A stretch of DNA of 64,000 nucleotides from Bog-473 sp036268485 (GCA_036268485.1 DATAUC010000027.1:41192-105191), one strand, 5' to 3'; positions 44,231 through 54,201 are shown, numbered from the stretch's first letter. The notes: generated from the sequence alone by a model not told the origin. Made by a program: numbers and translations.

Positions 44231-45778
44231 TCAGCGTAGAGCGAGTTGCCCCGGTGTGATGGGCGCTGGCAGATCAGTTTCACCCATCAACCAGCGGTCG
44301 ACGGCGGCGGCAGCCGATCGACCTTCGGCAATGGCCCACACGATGAGACTCTGGCCTCGGGTCTGGTCGCCGCACACGAAGACGCCTTCCACATTTGTCG
44401 ACCAACTGCGGTCGGCGGCCACCGCGCCACGGGCGTCAACCTCCACACCGAGCTCGTCGACCGGACCGCGCCTTTCGGTGCCCACGAAGCCCATGGCCAG
44501 GAAGACCAAATCGCAGGGCAGTTCGAATTCGGTGCCGGGCACCGGGTCGAAGGTCGGCCGGCCGCCGTCAGAGCCCACGAGTACTTCGTGGCCGCGCAAG
44601 GCCCGTACGGCGCCGTTGCCGTCATCGACGAACTCGGTGGTGGTGACGGCGAAGACTCGGGCGCCCCCCTCTTCGTGGGCCGATGAGGTGCGCAGGATCA
44701 ACGGCCACAGCGGCCATGGGTTCTCGGCCAACCGGTCACTGGGTGGCTCGGGCATGATCTCGAGCTGGTGCACGGAGGCGGCGCCTTGTCGATGGGCCGT
44801 GCCCAAGCAGTCGGCGCCGGTGTCCCCGCCACCGATGATGATGACGTGCTTGCCCTTGGCGTTGATGGGAGGTGACTTCAACATCCCCTCCTGGACGAGG
44901 TTGGACGGCTTGAGGTACTCCAGCGCCAGGTAGATCCCAACCAGTGAACGGCCCGGCACGATCAGGTCACGCGGCAGCGTGGCACCGCCGGCCAGCACGA
45001 TGGCATCGAACTGGGACTGCAGATCGGCCGCCGAACGCACCGTCACGTCGGCCGCACACGCGGTGCCGATGCCGCGCTCCTCGCCCGGCTCGGGGACCCG
45101 ATCGGGATCGGTTGACGGTCCGGGCTCACCGATGGACATGGAGCAGACGAACGTGACGCCCTCGGCTTCCATCTGGGCCAGCCGGCGGTCCAGGACTCGC
45201 TTCTCCATTTTGAATTCGGGGATGCCGTAGCGCAGGAGGCCGCCCGGCTTCTCGGCCCGCTCGTAGACGGTCACGGCATGACCGGCCCGTACCAGTTGCT
45301 GTGCTGCGGCCAGTCCGGCCGGACCCGATCCGACCACCGCCACCGAACGACCGGTGTGAGTCGGAGGCACGTGGGCATCGACCCAGCCTTCGGACCAGGC
45401 CCGCTCAATGATCTCGTGCTCGATCCGCTCAATGGTCACGGGGTCTTCGTTTATCCCGAGCACGCACGCCGCTTCGCACGGTGCCGGGCACAGCCGACCG
45501 GTGAACTCAGGGAAGTTGTTGGTGGCGTGCAGGCGCTCGATGGCGTCGGACCAGTCGTCCTTGTACACCAGGTCGTTCCATTCGGGAATGAGGTTGCCCA
45601 GAGGGCAGCCCTCATGACAGAAGGGGATACCGCAGTCCATACAACGGGCGCCCTGTTCTTGGGTCTGCTCCGCCGAGAAGGGTTCGTAGACCTCTTTCCA
45701 GTCGCGTAGCCGCACCTTGACCGGGCGCCGCCGGGGCAGCTCACGATCGAACTCCATGAAGCCGGTCGGCTTACCCAT
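44231..45778 (-). CDS. gltD: glutamate synthase small subunit
   Basis: The 515-residue subunit passes electrons from NADPH to GltB. It has the N-terminal iron-sulfur region CMDCGIPFCHEGCPLGN and CPAPCEAACVLGI, the FAD motif VGSGPAGLAAAQQL, the NADPH-binding IIGGGDTGADCLGTA and the late FAD motif GVFVCGDQTRGQSLIVWAI. Its start overlaps the gltB stop by 8 nt. Confidence 0.97.
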   Translation of the reverse strand: MGKPTGFMEFDRELPRRRPVKVRLRDWKEVYEPFSAEQTQEQGARCMDCGIPFCHEGCPLGNLIPEWNDLVYKDDWSDAIERLHATNNFPEFTGRLCPAPCEAACVLGINEDPVTIERIEHEIIERAWSEGWVDAHVPPTHTGRSVAVVGSGPAGLAAAQQLVRAGHAVTVYERAEKPGGLLRYGIPEFKMEKRVLDRRLAQMEAEGVTFVCSMSIGEPGPSTDPDRVPEPGEERGIGTACAADVTVRSAADLQSQFDAIVLAGGATLPRDLIVPGRSLVGIYLALEYLKPSNLVQEGMLKSPPINAKGKHVIIIGGGDTGADCLGTAHRQGAASVHQLEIMPEPPSDRLAENPWPLWPLILRTSSAHEEGGARVFAVTTTEFVDDGNGAVRALRGHEVLVGSDGGRPTFDPVPGTEFELPCDLVFLAMGFVGTERRGPVDELGVEVDARGAVAADRSWSTNVEGVFVCGDQTRGQSLIVWAIAEGRSAAAAVDRWLMGETDLPAPITPGQLALR

Positions 45779-48700
45779 TTGCTGCTGCCTCCATGATCGC
45801 TTCGTCCACCGGCCGACCTTCAGCCTCGGCCCGGCGGCTGGCCTCGATGATGCGCCGGTACAGACGCGGCATTATTTTCACGAACTCGAGCGACTCGGTC
45901 TCCCAGTTCTCGAGCAGGCGGGCAGCCAACGGCGAATCTGTCTCCACCCCGTGCCGCTCCACCAACGAGCGCAGCATGAAGCTGTCCTCGCCGTTGAGCG
46001 ACTCCACATCGACCAGGTCGAGATTGACCCGCTGATTGAAGGTGCGCTCGGGGTCATAGACGTAGGCCACGCCACCGGACATGCCGGCACCGAAGTTGCG
46101 ACCGGTCGGTCCCAACACCACAACGGTGCCCCCGGTCATGTATTCGCAGCCGTGATCACCCACGCCTTCGACGACGGCCAGGGCTCCCGAGTTGCGCACG
46201 CAGAAGCGCTCGCCCACCTGACCCCGGATAAAGACCTCGCCCGCCGTCGCGCCGTAGAGGATGACATTGCCGGCGATGATCTGCTCCTCGGCCACGAAGA
46301 CGGATTCGAGCGGGGGTCGAACGACCAGCCGGCCACCCGAGAGACCCTTGCCGAAGTAGTCGTTGGCGTCGCCGTAGAGGCGCATGGTCACACCGCGGGG
46401 CACAAAGGCACCGAAGCTCTGCCCGGCTGATCCGGTGAAGGTGAGCGAAATGGTGTCGTCGGCCAACCCGGCCGCGCCGAAGCGCCGGCTGATCTCCGAA
46501 CCGAGCAGGGTACCGACGGTGCGGTCCACGTTCGATATGGGGAGGGCGACCGAGACGGGCGTACCCTCATCCAACGCCACGGCGCAGGCCGACAGGAACT
46601 GGTGATCCAGGGCCTTCTCCAGGCCATGGTCCTGCAGTTGGGTCTGCCGTCGGCTCATGTCGTCGGGCACGTCGGGCTGGGCCAGGACCGAGGAGAGGTC
46701 AAGCCCGGCTGCCTTCCAGTGCGCCACCGCCTCATCGCTGTCGAGCAGATCGACCCGACCGATGGCCTCGTCCAGCGACCGCAACCCGAGCGAGGCCAGG
46801 TGCTCGCGCACCTCTTCCGCGATGTACTCGAAGAAGGTCTCGACGAATTCGGGCTTGCCGCTGAACTTGGCTCGCAGGGCCGGCTGTTGGGTGGCGATGC
46901 CGACCGGGCAGGTGTCAAGGTGGCACACGCGCATCATGATGCAGCCCGAAACGATCAACGGAGCTGTGGCGAACCCGTACTCTTCGGCCCCCAACAGCGC
47001 ACCGACGATGACGTCGCGACCCGTCTTGAGTTGTCCATCGACTTGCACGACGATGCGGTCGCGCAGCCCGTTGGCCAACAGGGTCTGTTGGGTCTCGGCC
47101 AAGCCGATCTCCCACGGGATGCCAGCATGCTTGAGCGAGGTGAGGGGGGCGGCGCCCGTGCCACCGTCGTGGCCCGAGATGAGGACCACATCGGAATGAG
47201 CCTTGGCCACCCCGGCCGCTACCGTGCCCACACCGACCTCGGCCACCAGCTTCACGTGGACGCGGGCGGCCGGGTTGGATGACTTGAGGTCGTGAATGAG
47301 TTGCGCGATGTCCTCAATGGAATAGATGTCGTGGTGCGGCGGCGGTGAGATGAGTTCCACGCCGGGCGTCGTGCCTCGGGTCTTGGCGATCCATGGGTGC
47401 ACCTTCTTGCCGGCCAACTGGCCGCCCTCGCCGGGCTTGGCGCCCTGGGAGATCTTGATCTGCAGATCGTCGGCGTTGACCAGGTACTCACCGGTCACCC
47501 CGAAGCGGCCCGAAGCCACCTGCTTGATGGCACTGCGTCGCAGATCGCCGTTGGCGTCGGGCGTGTAGCGGTCGGCGTCTTCCCCACCCTCTCCGGTGTT
47601 GGAGCGGCCGCCGATGCGGTTCATGGCGATGGCCAGGTTCTCGTGGGCCTCGGCTGAAATGGATCCGTAGGACATGGCGCCGGTCGAGAAACGGGCGATG
47701 ATGGCCGAGATCGGCTCCACCTCTTCAATGGGGATGGGTCCACCGGCATCGGGTCGCAGCCGGAGCAGCCCGCGCAAGGTGGCCAGCTTCTCGGCTTGGT
47801 CATCGACCAACGTTGTGTATTCCTTGAAGATCTTGTACTGCTTGGAGCGGGTGGCGTGTTGGAGCTTGAACACCGTCTTGGGGTTGAAGAGGTGATACTC
47901 GCCCTCACGCCGCCACTGGTACTCCCCGCCCACCTCGAGCTCCCGATGAGCCCGCTCGGTGGGGCGCTTCTCGTGCGCCATGCGGTGCCGGCTGGCCACT
48001 TCGGCCGCCAATACGGAGAGTCCGACGCCGCCGATGCGGCTGGCTGTGCCGGTGAAGTACTCGTCCACCAGCTCGCCGTCGAGGCCGATGGCCTCGAAGA
48101 CCTGAGCTCCGGTGTACGAGGCCACGGTCGAGATGCCCATCTTCGACATCACCTTGAGGACGCCCTTGCAGGCGGCCTTCATGTAGTTGCGCCGGGCCTG
48201 ACGGGGTGACACGCCTTCGAGAAGGCCTTCGGCGATCATGTCGTCAATGGTGTCCAGCGCCAGGTACGGGTTCACCGCGGCGGCGCCGTATCCGATGAGC
48301 AGGGCCATGTGGTGCACCTCGCGGGCGTCACCCGTCTCGACGACCAGGCCCACCTTGGTGCGGGTCTTTTCCCGTACCAGATGATGGTGTACCGCCGCGG
48401 TCAAGAACAGCGACGGGATGGGCGCCCACTCCTCGGTGGCGTTGCGGTCCGACAGCACGATGAGGTTGGCACCACCTGCGATAGCCTCGGAGACACGTCG
48501 GCGTACATCTTCGATGGCCCGGGCCAGCGCTTCGCCTCCGGCTTCGGTGGGCGCGCCGGCCGTGCCGGCCGCGCCGACTTCGAACAAGCCGTCAATGGCG
48601 AAGGCCTTGAAGCCGGGCGTTTCGCCGTTCTCGTTGACGTAGAGCAGCTTGGCCAGGTCGTCCCGGTCGACAACCGGCAGCGGCAACAGGATCTGCCGGC

Positions 48701-50348
48701 ACGAGTCGGGGCCGGTCTCGAGCAGGTTGCCCTCGGGACCGACGGTGGCCGATAAGGACGTCACCAGTTCTTCGCGGATGGCGTCGAGGGGCGGGTTCGT
48801 CACCTGCGCGAAGAGCTGGGTGAAGTAGTCGTAGAGCAGGCGGGAGCGATCAGACAGGACGGCAATGGCCGCGTCGGAGCCCATGGAGCCCAGCGGCTCG
48901 CCCCCGGAGCGGGCCATGGGAGCCAGAATGACCCGCAGCTCCTCGTTGGTGTAGCCAAAAAGGCGCTGTTGGTTGACCACCCGGCCGTGTTGGGGCGTGA
49001 GCATGGTGCGGGCCGGTAGTTCATCCAGCCGGATCTGGTCAGCCGCCAACCATTCGTCGTAGGGATGCTCGGCGGCCAGTTCGGACTTGATTTCCTCGTC
49101 CTCGACCAGCCGGCCCTTGGCCGTGTCGACCAGGAACATGCGGCCGGGCTGCAGGCGACCCTTGCGGATGACGCGCTCGGGCGCGATGTCGAGCACGCCT
49201 ACTTCGCTGGCCAACACCACCAACCCGTCGTCGGTCACCCAGTAACGGGCGGGGCGCAGGCCGTTGCGGTCGAGCACGGCCCCGACCAGCGTGCCGTCGG
49301 TGAAGCAGACGGCGGCCGGCCCGTCCCACGGCTCCATGAGCGAGGCGTGGTAGCGGTAGAAGGCGCGCCGGGCGTGGTCCATGGTCGTGTGGTTCTCCCA
49401 GGCCTCCGGGATCATCATCAAGACGGCGTGGGGCAGCGAGCGCCCCCCCAGGTGCAGGAGCTCTAATACCTCGTCGAAGCTGGCCGAGTCACTGGCTCCG
49501 GGGGTGCACACCGGATAGATCCGGTCCAGGGCGCCAGCGATGAGCGGGGTGGAGAGCAGTGCCTCGCGGGCCCGCATCCAGTTGCGGTTGCCGGCCAGGG
49601 TGTTGATTTCGCCGTTGTGGGCCATGTAACGGTAAGGGTGGGCCAGGGGCCAACTGGGGAAGGTGTTGGTCGAGAAGCGGGAATGCACCAGGGCCAGGCC
49701 GGACTCATACAGAGGGTCGCGTAGGTCCGGGAAGAACTGGCGCAGCTGCTCCGAGGTGAGCATGCCCTTGTAGACGATGGTGCGGGCCGACAGCGAGGGG
49801 AAATACAACCCGTCCACGGCGTGTTCGGCCCGCTTGCGCAGCACGAAGGCCTGGCGGTCCAGCGCCAGGGGGTCAGCGTCTCCCCCACCAGAACCCGCCA
49901 CCGGCGCCACGAAGAGCTGCTCAATGATCGGCATGGCCCCCAGGGCGGTGTGACCCAGCCCGTCGGGCTCGATGGGCACGAGCCGCCAGCCGAGGACGGC
50001 CAGGCCCTCCTCGGCGGCCAGGGCAGCCACGGTGCTCTTGGCCTTCTTGGCCTCGTCGACACCGCCGGGCAGGAAGGCCAGCCCCACGGCATAGCCCCCC
50101 GCCTCGGGTAGCGAGAATCCGGCTGCCTCTGTCGCCCTTAGGAAGAAGCGGTGCGGGATCTGGGTCAGGATGCCGGCGCCATCGCCGGTCGACACCTCGG
50201 CTCCCGAAGCCCCTCGGTGAGCTAGGCGTTCCAGCACGGTGAGGCCCTTGTCCACGATGTCGTGGTCGGCGCGACCGTGTAGGTCGGCCACCATCCCGAC
50301 ACCACAGGCGTCGTGCTCGTATGCCGCGTCGTAAAGGCCGGTGGCCAT
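45771..50348 (-). CDS. gltB: glutamate synthase large subunit
   Basis: The 1525-residue subunit makes two glutamates from glutamine and 2-oxoglutarate. It begins with a glutaminase domain whose nucleophile is Cys15 in EHDACGVGM (a short N-terminal extension is removed). A central domain follows, then the FMN-barrel synthase domain (GEGGEDADRYTPDANGDLRR, GHDGGTGAAPLTSLKHAG), an iron-sulfur site (RVCHLDTCPVGIATQ) and a C-terminal beta-helix. Length is normal for the bacterial enzyme. GGAAGGAC precedes the ATG. It forms a two-gene operon with gltD. Confidence 0.98.
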   Translation of the reverse strand: MATGLYDAAYEHDACGVGMVADLHGRADHDIVDKGLTVLERLAHRGASGAEVSTGDGAGILTQIPHRFFLRATEAAGFSLPEAGGYAVGLAFLPGGVDEAKKAKSTVAALAAEEGLAVLGWRLVPIEPDGLGHTALGAMPIIEQLFVAPVAGSGGGDADPLALDRQAFVLRKRAEHAVDGLYFPSLSARTIVYKGMLTSEQLRQFFPDLRDPLYESGLALVHSRFSTNTFPSWPLAHPYRYMAHNGEINTLAGNRNWMRAREALLSTPLIAGALDRIYPVCTPGASDSASFDEVLELLHLGGRSLPHAVLMMIPEAWENHTTMDHARRAFYRYHASLMEPWDGPAAVCFTDGTLVGAVLDRNGLRPARYWVTDDGLVVLASEVGVLDIAPERVIRKGRLQPGRMFLVDTAKGRLVEDEEIKSELAAEHPYDEWLAADQIRLDELPARTMLTPQHGRVVNQQRLFGYTNEELRVILAPMARSGGEPLGSMGSDAAIAVLSDRSRLLYDYFTQLFAQVTNPPLDAIREELVTSLSATVGPEGNLLETGPDSCRQILLPLPVVDRDDLAKLLYVNENGETPGFKAFAIDGLFEVGAAGTAGAPTEAGGEALARAIEDVRRRVSEAIAGGANLIVLSDRNATEEWAPIPSLFLTAAVHHHLVREKTRTKVGLVVETGDAREVHHMALLIGYGAAAVNPYLALDTIDDMIAEGLLEGVSPRQARRNYMKAACKGVLKVMSKMGISTVASYTGAQVFEAIGLDGELVDEYFTGTASRIGGVGLSVLAAEVASRHRMAHEKRPTERAHRELEVGGEYQWRREGEYHLFNPKTVFKLQHATRSKQYKIFKEYTTLVDDQAEKLATLRGLLRLRPDAGGPIPIEEVEPISAIIARFSTGAMSYGSISAEAHENLAIAMNRIGGRSNTGEGGEDADRYTPDANGDLRRSAIKQVASGRFGVTGEYLVNADDLQIKISQGAKPGEGGQLAGKKVHPWIAKTRGTTPGVELISPPPHHDIYSIEDIAQLIHDLKSSNPAARVHVKLVAEVGVGTVAAGVAKAHSDVVLISGHDGGTGAAPLTSLKHAGIPWEIGLAETQQTLLANGLRDRIVVQVDGQLKTGRDVIVGALLGAEEYGFATAPLIVSGCIMMRVCHLDTCPVGIATQQPALRAKFSGKPEFVETFFEYIAEEVREHLASLGLRSLDEAIGRVDLLDSDEAVAHWKAAGLDLSSVLAQPDVPDDMSRRQTQLQDHGLEKALDHQFLSACAVALDEGTPVSVALPISNVDRTVGTLLGSEISRRFGAAGLADDTISLTFTGSAGQSFGAFVPRGVTMRLYGDANDYFGKGLSGGRLVVRPPLESVFVAEEQIIAGNVILYGATAGEVFIRGQVGERFCVRNSGALAVVEGVGDHGCEYMTGGTVVVLGPTGRNFGAGMSGGVAYVYDPERTFNQRVNLDLVDVESLNGEDSFMLRSLVERHGVETDSPLAARLLENWETESLEFVKIMPRLYRRIIEASRRAEAEGRPVDEAIMEAAANG

Positions 50349-50438
50349 CTTCGTCCTTCCGGAGTGAGGGAGAAATGAACGTCAACCGGGACGGCGCTGG
50401 CCCAGAAGTGGAAAGAACAGAATACACGACCACCCTCG

Positions 50439-50444
50439 TAGGCT
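50439..50444 (+). promoter_or_regulatory. TAGGCT -10-like element for thiO
   Basis: TAGGCT is followed by 7 nt and ATG 50452 with no Shine-Dalgarno. The gap from gltB is only 103 nt and shows no TPP-riboswitch signature. Confidence 0.45.
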
Positions 50445-50451
50445 GGGCACG

Positions 50452-51534
50452 ATGCGGGCTCGGGTGCTGGTGGTCGGTGGCGGGGTCATCGGACTGTCTT
50501 CGGCCTGGGAATTGGCCCGAGCCGGGCACGCCGTGACCCTGGTGGCCCCCACCCCGGGACGTGACGGGGCGTCCTGGGTGGCGGCCGGCATGCTGGCACC
50601 GGTCACCGAGGCCCAGTTCGGAGAGGGCGCGCTCACAGAGCTCCTTCTCGAGGGGGCGGCCCGCTGGAAGGACTTCGCCACCCGCCTGGAGGAAGCCTCG
50701 GGCCGCGACGTCGGCTACGACGAATCCGGCACCCTCACGGTGGCGGCCAACGCCTCGGACCAGGCGGCCCTGCACGATCTGCTGGAGTACCAACTCTCCC
50801 TCGGCCTGACCGCCCACCGGCGATCCGCCTCAGCCTGCCGCAGCCTGGTGCCCGGTCTGTCTCCGGCCCTCCGGGCCGGGATCGAGGTCCCCGGGGACCA
50901 CAGTGTGGACAATCGGGCTCTCTTGGCGGCCCTGGTGGTGGCTGCCCAAGGGGCAGGAGTCGACATAGTGACCGCCTCGGTAGTGGCAGTTGAACCTGGT
51001 CCCGAGGTGACCCTGGCCGATGGTGATCGCCTGAGCGCCGACGTCGTGGTGGTGGCAGCCGGGGTCGGGACCTGCCTCATCGAGGGGTTGGCCGGGGCCG
51101 GATTGCCCGAGATCCGGCCGGTCAAGGGCCATATCCTGCGCCTGGCCCCCCCACCCGGTGTCTCGCCCACCACGCTCGTGCCGCGCACGATCAGAGCCCT
51201 CGTTAGTGGACGATCGGTGTATCTGGTTCCCCGGCCCGACGGGACCGTGGTCATCGGAGCCACCGTCGAGGAACGTGGCTACGACCACACCGTGCAGGCC
51301 GGTGCGGTCTACCAACTCCTGGCCGATGCCCGCACCGTCCTCCCCGGCATCGACGAATACACCCTCTTGGAATCGGCCACCGGGCTGCGACCGGCCACCC
51401 GGTCCAATACGCCGTTCCTGGGTTGGACCGACCTCGAGGGTGTGGCGGTGGCTACCGGCCACTATCGCAACGGGATCCTCCTGGCGCCGTACACGGCCGA
51501 GACCATGGTGGCCTTGGTGGCGGCGCAGGCATGA
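50452..51534 (+). CDS. thiO: glycine oxidase ThiO
   Basis: The 360-residue flavoenzyme oxidises glycine to iminoglycine, the nitrogen donor for the thiamine thiazole ring. It has the FAD-binding VLVVGGGVIGLSSAWELA, the DAAO-type GASWVAAGMLAP, RPVKGHILRL and the C-terminal ATGHYRNGILLAPYTAE. Its stop overlaps the thiS ATG (ATGA). thiG is not next to it. Confidence 0.95.
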   Translation: MRARVLVVGGGVIGLSSAWELARAGHAVTLVAPTPGRDGASWVAAGMLAPVTEAQFGEGALTELLLEGAARWKDFATRLEEASGRDVGYDESGTLTVAANASDQAALHDLLEYQLSLGLTAHRRSASACRSLVPGLSPALRAGIEVPGDHSVDNRALLAALVVAAQGAGVDIVTASVVAVEPGPEVTLADGDRLSADVVVVAAGVGTCLIEGLAGAGLPEIRPVKGHILRLAPPPGVSPTTLVPRTIRALVSGRSVYLVPRPDGTVVIGATVEERGYDHTVQAGAVYQLLADARTVLPGIDEYTLLESATGLRPATRSNTPFLGWTDLEGVAVATGHYRNGILLAPYTAETMVALVAAQA

Positions 51535-51746
51535 CAGAAGTCCTGGTCAGCGTCAACGGCGCCGACATGGTGCTGCCGGCCGGCAGCACCATCGCCGACG
51601 TGGTGGCCCGCCTGACCGACGGGGCCGAGCCCCGGGGCATTGCGGTCGCCGTGGCCCGTGAGGTGGTCCCCCGATCAGAGTGGTCCAGCACCCCGGCCCG
51701 ATCGGGAGCGCCCATCGAAGTCGTGACGGCGGCCGCCGGTGGTTAG
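51531..51746 (+). CDS. thiS: sulfur-carrier protein ThiS
   Basis: The 71-residue ubiquitin-like protein (VLVSVNGADMVLPAGSTIADVV) ends in the required Gly-Gly, which is adenylated and thiocarboxylated to give sulfur to the thiazole synthase ThiG. It overlaps thiO by 4 nt. Its stop codon TAG is part of the -10-like hexamer of the next gene. Confidence 0.95.
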   Translation: MTEVLVSVNGADMVLPAGSTIADVVARLTDGAEPRGIAVAVAREVVPRSEWSSTPARSGAPIEVVTAAAGG

Positions 51747-51749
51747 CAT
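51744..51749 (+). promoter_or_regulatory. TAGCAT -10-like element for the patatin-like gene
   Basis: TAGCAT is followed by 6 nt and ATG 51756; its first three bases are the thiS stop. No Shine-Dalgarno is seen. Confidence 0.4.
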
Positions 51750-51755
51750 TCCGCC

Positions 51756-53207
51756 ATGACTGATCTCCCTCGGGGCGGGAAAACCGCGTTCGTACTGGCT
51801 GGCGGAGGCACCAAAGGATCCTTTGAGGCGGGTGCCCTGCAATATGTGGTGGGCACGGAGGGGATCATTCCTGACATCGTGACGGCTACTTCTGCCGGGG
51901 CCATTGCGGCTGCCGTTCTGGCCCAGGCCCGGACGCTCTCCGAATTCAGCCAGCGGGTCCAGGAGATAGAGGACGACATCTTGGCTATGACGCGCACCGA
52001 ATACGTCTTCGGCCAGGCCGACTGGCTGCGGGCGCTCAAGGGCACCTCTCTGGGCGATTCCATCCAGTTCGCCCTGACCGAGGGCACCCGGCCCGCCGTC
52101 GCCGGTGACCCCACCGTGGACGGCACCAGCGCGCCCACCGATCCTTCACCGCGGGCCCAGCAGAGGGCTGATCGCAAACTCAAGCGCAAAAAGCAACGCA
52201 AGGCTTTCCGGATGGTCGCCGGTGCCGCGCACCGCCTGCCCAAGGTCCGGCGCAAGCTGGGTACCAGCGGGACATCGGCCCTCAACCTGCAGCCGTTGGG
52301 TGACGCCCTGCGCCGCGGCGGTCCCAGTGGCATCCGACCCATCAACCCCGATCTGATCAGACGCCCCGGCCTGGAACTTCGCCTGGCCGTCACTGCCCTG
52401 CGGGCCGGCGTCCTGCGCTACATCACCGAAGACGGCACCATCGTGGAAGAGGACGCCCGCACTCCGGTGGCGGGATCGGGTTCCGGCCCCGTGGACTTTG
52501 TCGACGGCGTCCTCGCTTCGGCCAGCGTCCCCATGATCTTCCCGCCCCGCCCCCTGGCTGATGACGACTACGTCGACGGCGGTGTCATTCAGGTCATACC
52601 GGTGCGGGCGGCGGTCCAACTCGGAGCCACCCGTGTCGTGGCCGTGATGGCCATGCCGTTGGCGCTAGCCCGCGACGATCACGATTTCTCGGCCGGACAC
52701 GCGGCCGATATCGGCATGCGAGCCATCGGCCTGATCGGCATCGCCGACCGCCAGCGCGAGAACCTGGCCATCACCCTCCCGGCTGGCACCACCCTGACCA
52801 CCATTGATCCCGTGATCGACGTGGTGGGGCTCTTCGAGGTCGAGCCCGGACTCCTGCGCATCAACAAGGACTACGGCTGGCTCCGGGCTGCCGACGTGCT
52901 GGCCGAGGGCGACCCCACCATGGTGGCCGAAGTGGCCGCCGGCACCCATGACTTGGTGCAGGCCCGTCTGCGGGCCTGGCATCTGGAAGAGACCCTCTGG
53001 GGCAACGACCAGGTGACGGCACAGGGACAGGCGGGCGCACTGGCGCTCTTGCGCGAGATCAAAGAGCAGATCTACACGGTGGTCGATCAGCGTAAGCAGC
53101 TGGGCTTCCCGGTACCCGAAGGTTGTGAAGCCTGGTGGACCGAGTACGAAGTGCACGGTGGTCTGCGACCCGCCGACCTGCCCCCATGCCCAACACCGAA
53201 GGGCTAA
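51756..53207 (+). CDS. patatin-like phospholipase
   Basis: The 483-residue lipid acyl hydrolase has the oxyanion motif LAGGGTKG (14-21), the nucleophile Ser46 in TATSAGA, where the first Gly of GxSxG is Ala, and the catalytic Asp in DDDYVDGGVIQ. A basic insert (ADRKLKRKKQRKAFRMVAGAAHR) between strand regions is unusual and may bind membrane or nucleic acid. The enzyme would release fatty acids from phospholipids or storage lipids. It is convergent with the CorA-like gene. Confidence 0.88.
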   Translation: MTDLPRGGKTAFVLAGGGTKGSFEAGALQYVVGTEGIIPDIVTATSAGAIAAAVLAQARTLSEFSQRVQEIEDDILAMTRTEYVFGQADWLRALKGTSLGDSIQFALTEGTRPAVAGDPTVDGTSAPTDPSPRAQQRADRKLKRKKQRKAFRMVAGAAHRLPKVRRKLGTSGTSALNLQPLGDALRRGGPSGIRPINPDLIRRPGLELRLAVTALRAGVLRYITEDGTIVEEDARTPVAGSGSGPVDFVDGVLASASVPMIFPPRPLADDDYVDGGVIQVIPVRAAVQLGATRVVAVMAMPLALARDDHDFSAGHAADIGMRAIGLIGIADRQRENLAITLPAGTTLTTIDPVIDVVGLFEVEPGLLRINKDYGWLRAADVLAEGDPTMVAEVAAGTHDLVQARLRAWHLEETLWGNDQVTAQGQAGALALLREIKEQIYTVVDQRKQLGFPVPEGCEAWWTEYEVHGGLRPADLPPCPTPKG

Positions 53208-53218
53208 ATCCGATTTAG
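53204..53218. repeat. palindrome CTAAATC-C-GATTTAG formed by two convergent stop codons
   Basis: A 7-bp perfect inverted repeat with one central base contains the TAA stop of the patatin-like gene (53205-53207) and the TAA stop of the CorA-like gene (53215-53217 on the minus strand). It is AT-rich in a GC-rich setting and too short for a typical terminator stem. Confidence 0.5.
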
Positions 53219-54201
53219 ACGGTCGGATCCTGCGTCAGCCAGCCCCGTCGTTTGAAGAGCACGTACAACAAGTACACCGCCACGACTTCCCCACCTACGC
53301 CGATGACCCAGAAGGTCCACGTGGGCGTGATGAGGTGGTTCACCAAGTAGCTGAAGTTCTGGCCGAAGAATCCGGTCAGGAAGGTCAGCGGCAGGAAGAT
53401 GGTGGCGATAACGGCCAGCTGCTTCATGACCACATTGAGTCGGTTCGATACCGTCGACAGGTGGGTGTCCATCACGCTGCTCAACAAATCCCGGTAGCTG
53501 TCCACCAGATCGGCCAGCCGGATGAGGTGGTCGTAGAGGTCACGGAAGTAGCGGCTGGCCTCGTCGGTCATGCCGGGCACCTCGCTCACCCCGGCATTAA
53601 TGCTGGCCATCATGTCCCGTTGCGGCGCGATGACCTTGCGCATGTTCATCAGGCTGCGCTTCATGTCGAAGAGGAGGCCAAGCTGCGCTTCAGTCGGGGC
53701 CTTGAGGATGTCGTCCTCCAAGGCATCGATCCGATCGTCGAAGTCGTTGAGGACCGGGAAGAACCCGTTGACCAGCGTGTCCATGACCAGGTACACCACG
53801 ACAATCTGCGGCGAGGAATTGTTGGACGCATGGTGGCGGCTCATGCGGTCGTGCACGCCCTGAATGGCCGGGCAGTCCCCCCGGTGCACTGTCACGATGA
53901 AGGTGTCCGTCCAGAAGCAGTGAACCTCGGCCTTTCCATCGTCCTTGGGATCGGCGCCCCGCGCCACCAGGTAGACGAATTTGTCGTAGTCGTCGAAGCG
54001 CGGCCGCTGGGCAAACTTCTCGGCCGCCGCCACCGCCAGCGGGTGGAAGGCGAAGTGCGTCCCCAGGAGTTCGGCCACCGTGCCGTCGGTCGTGGCATCA
54101 TCGAGGTCCAGCCAGAAGAACTCCTTGCTGGCCAGCGCGGCCAGGACGTTCTCCATATCGGCGGCGACCGTCTCGCCTTGCTGCGTCAGCGTGCCCTGCA
54201 T
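53215..54201 (-). CDS. CorA-like divalent-cation transporter with GQN in place of GMN
   Basis: The 328-residue protein has a large cytoplasmic domain with a long helix, then two C-terminal TM helices (VIATIFLPLTFLTGFFGQNF and TFWVIGVGGEVVAVYLLYVLF), ending in a basic tail. This is the CorA/2-TM-GxN plan. The selectivity loop reads Gly280-Gln281-Asn282 instead of the usual Gly-Met-Asn, so ion choice may differ from Mg2+. GAAGGAG precedes ATG 54201. Confidence 0.88.
   Translation of the reverse strand: MQGTLTQQGETVAADMENVLAALASKEFFWLDLDDATTDGTVAELLGTHFAFHPLAVAAAEKFAQRPRFDDYDKFVYLVARGADPKDDGKAEVHCFWTDTFIVTVHRGDCPAIQGVHDRMSRHHASNNSSPQIVVVYLVMDTLVNGFFPVLNDFDDRIDALEDDILKAPTEAQLGLLFDMKRSLMNMRKVIAPQRDMMASINAGVSEVPGMTDEASRYFRDLYDHLIRLADLVDSYRDLLSSVMDTHLSTVSNRLNVVMKQLAVIATIFLPLTFLTGFFGQNFSYLVNHLITPTWTFWVIGVGGEVVAVYLLYVLFKRRGWLTQDPTV

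Noticed and set aside
50349..50451. TPP riboswitch before thiO-thiS
   Set aside because: The 103-nt gap lacks the CUGAGA and other conserved thi-box bases, and a leaderless start leaves no room for one.
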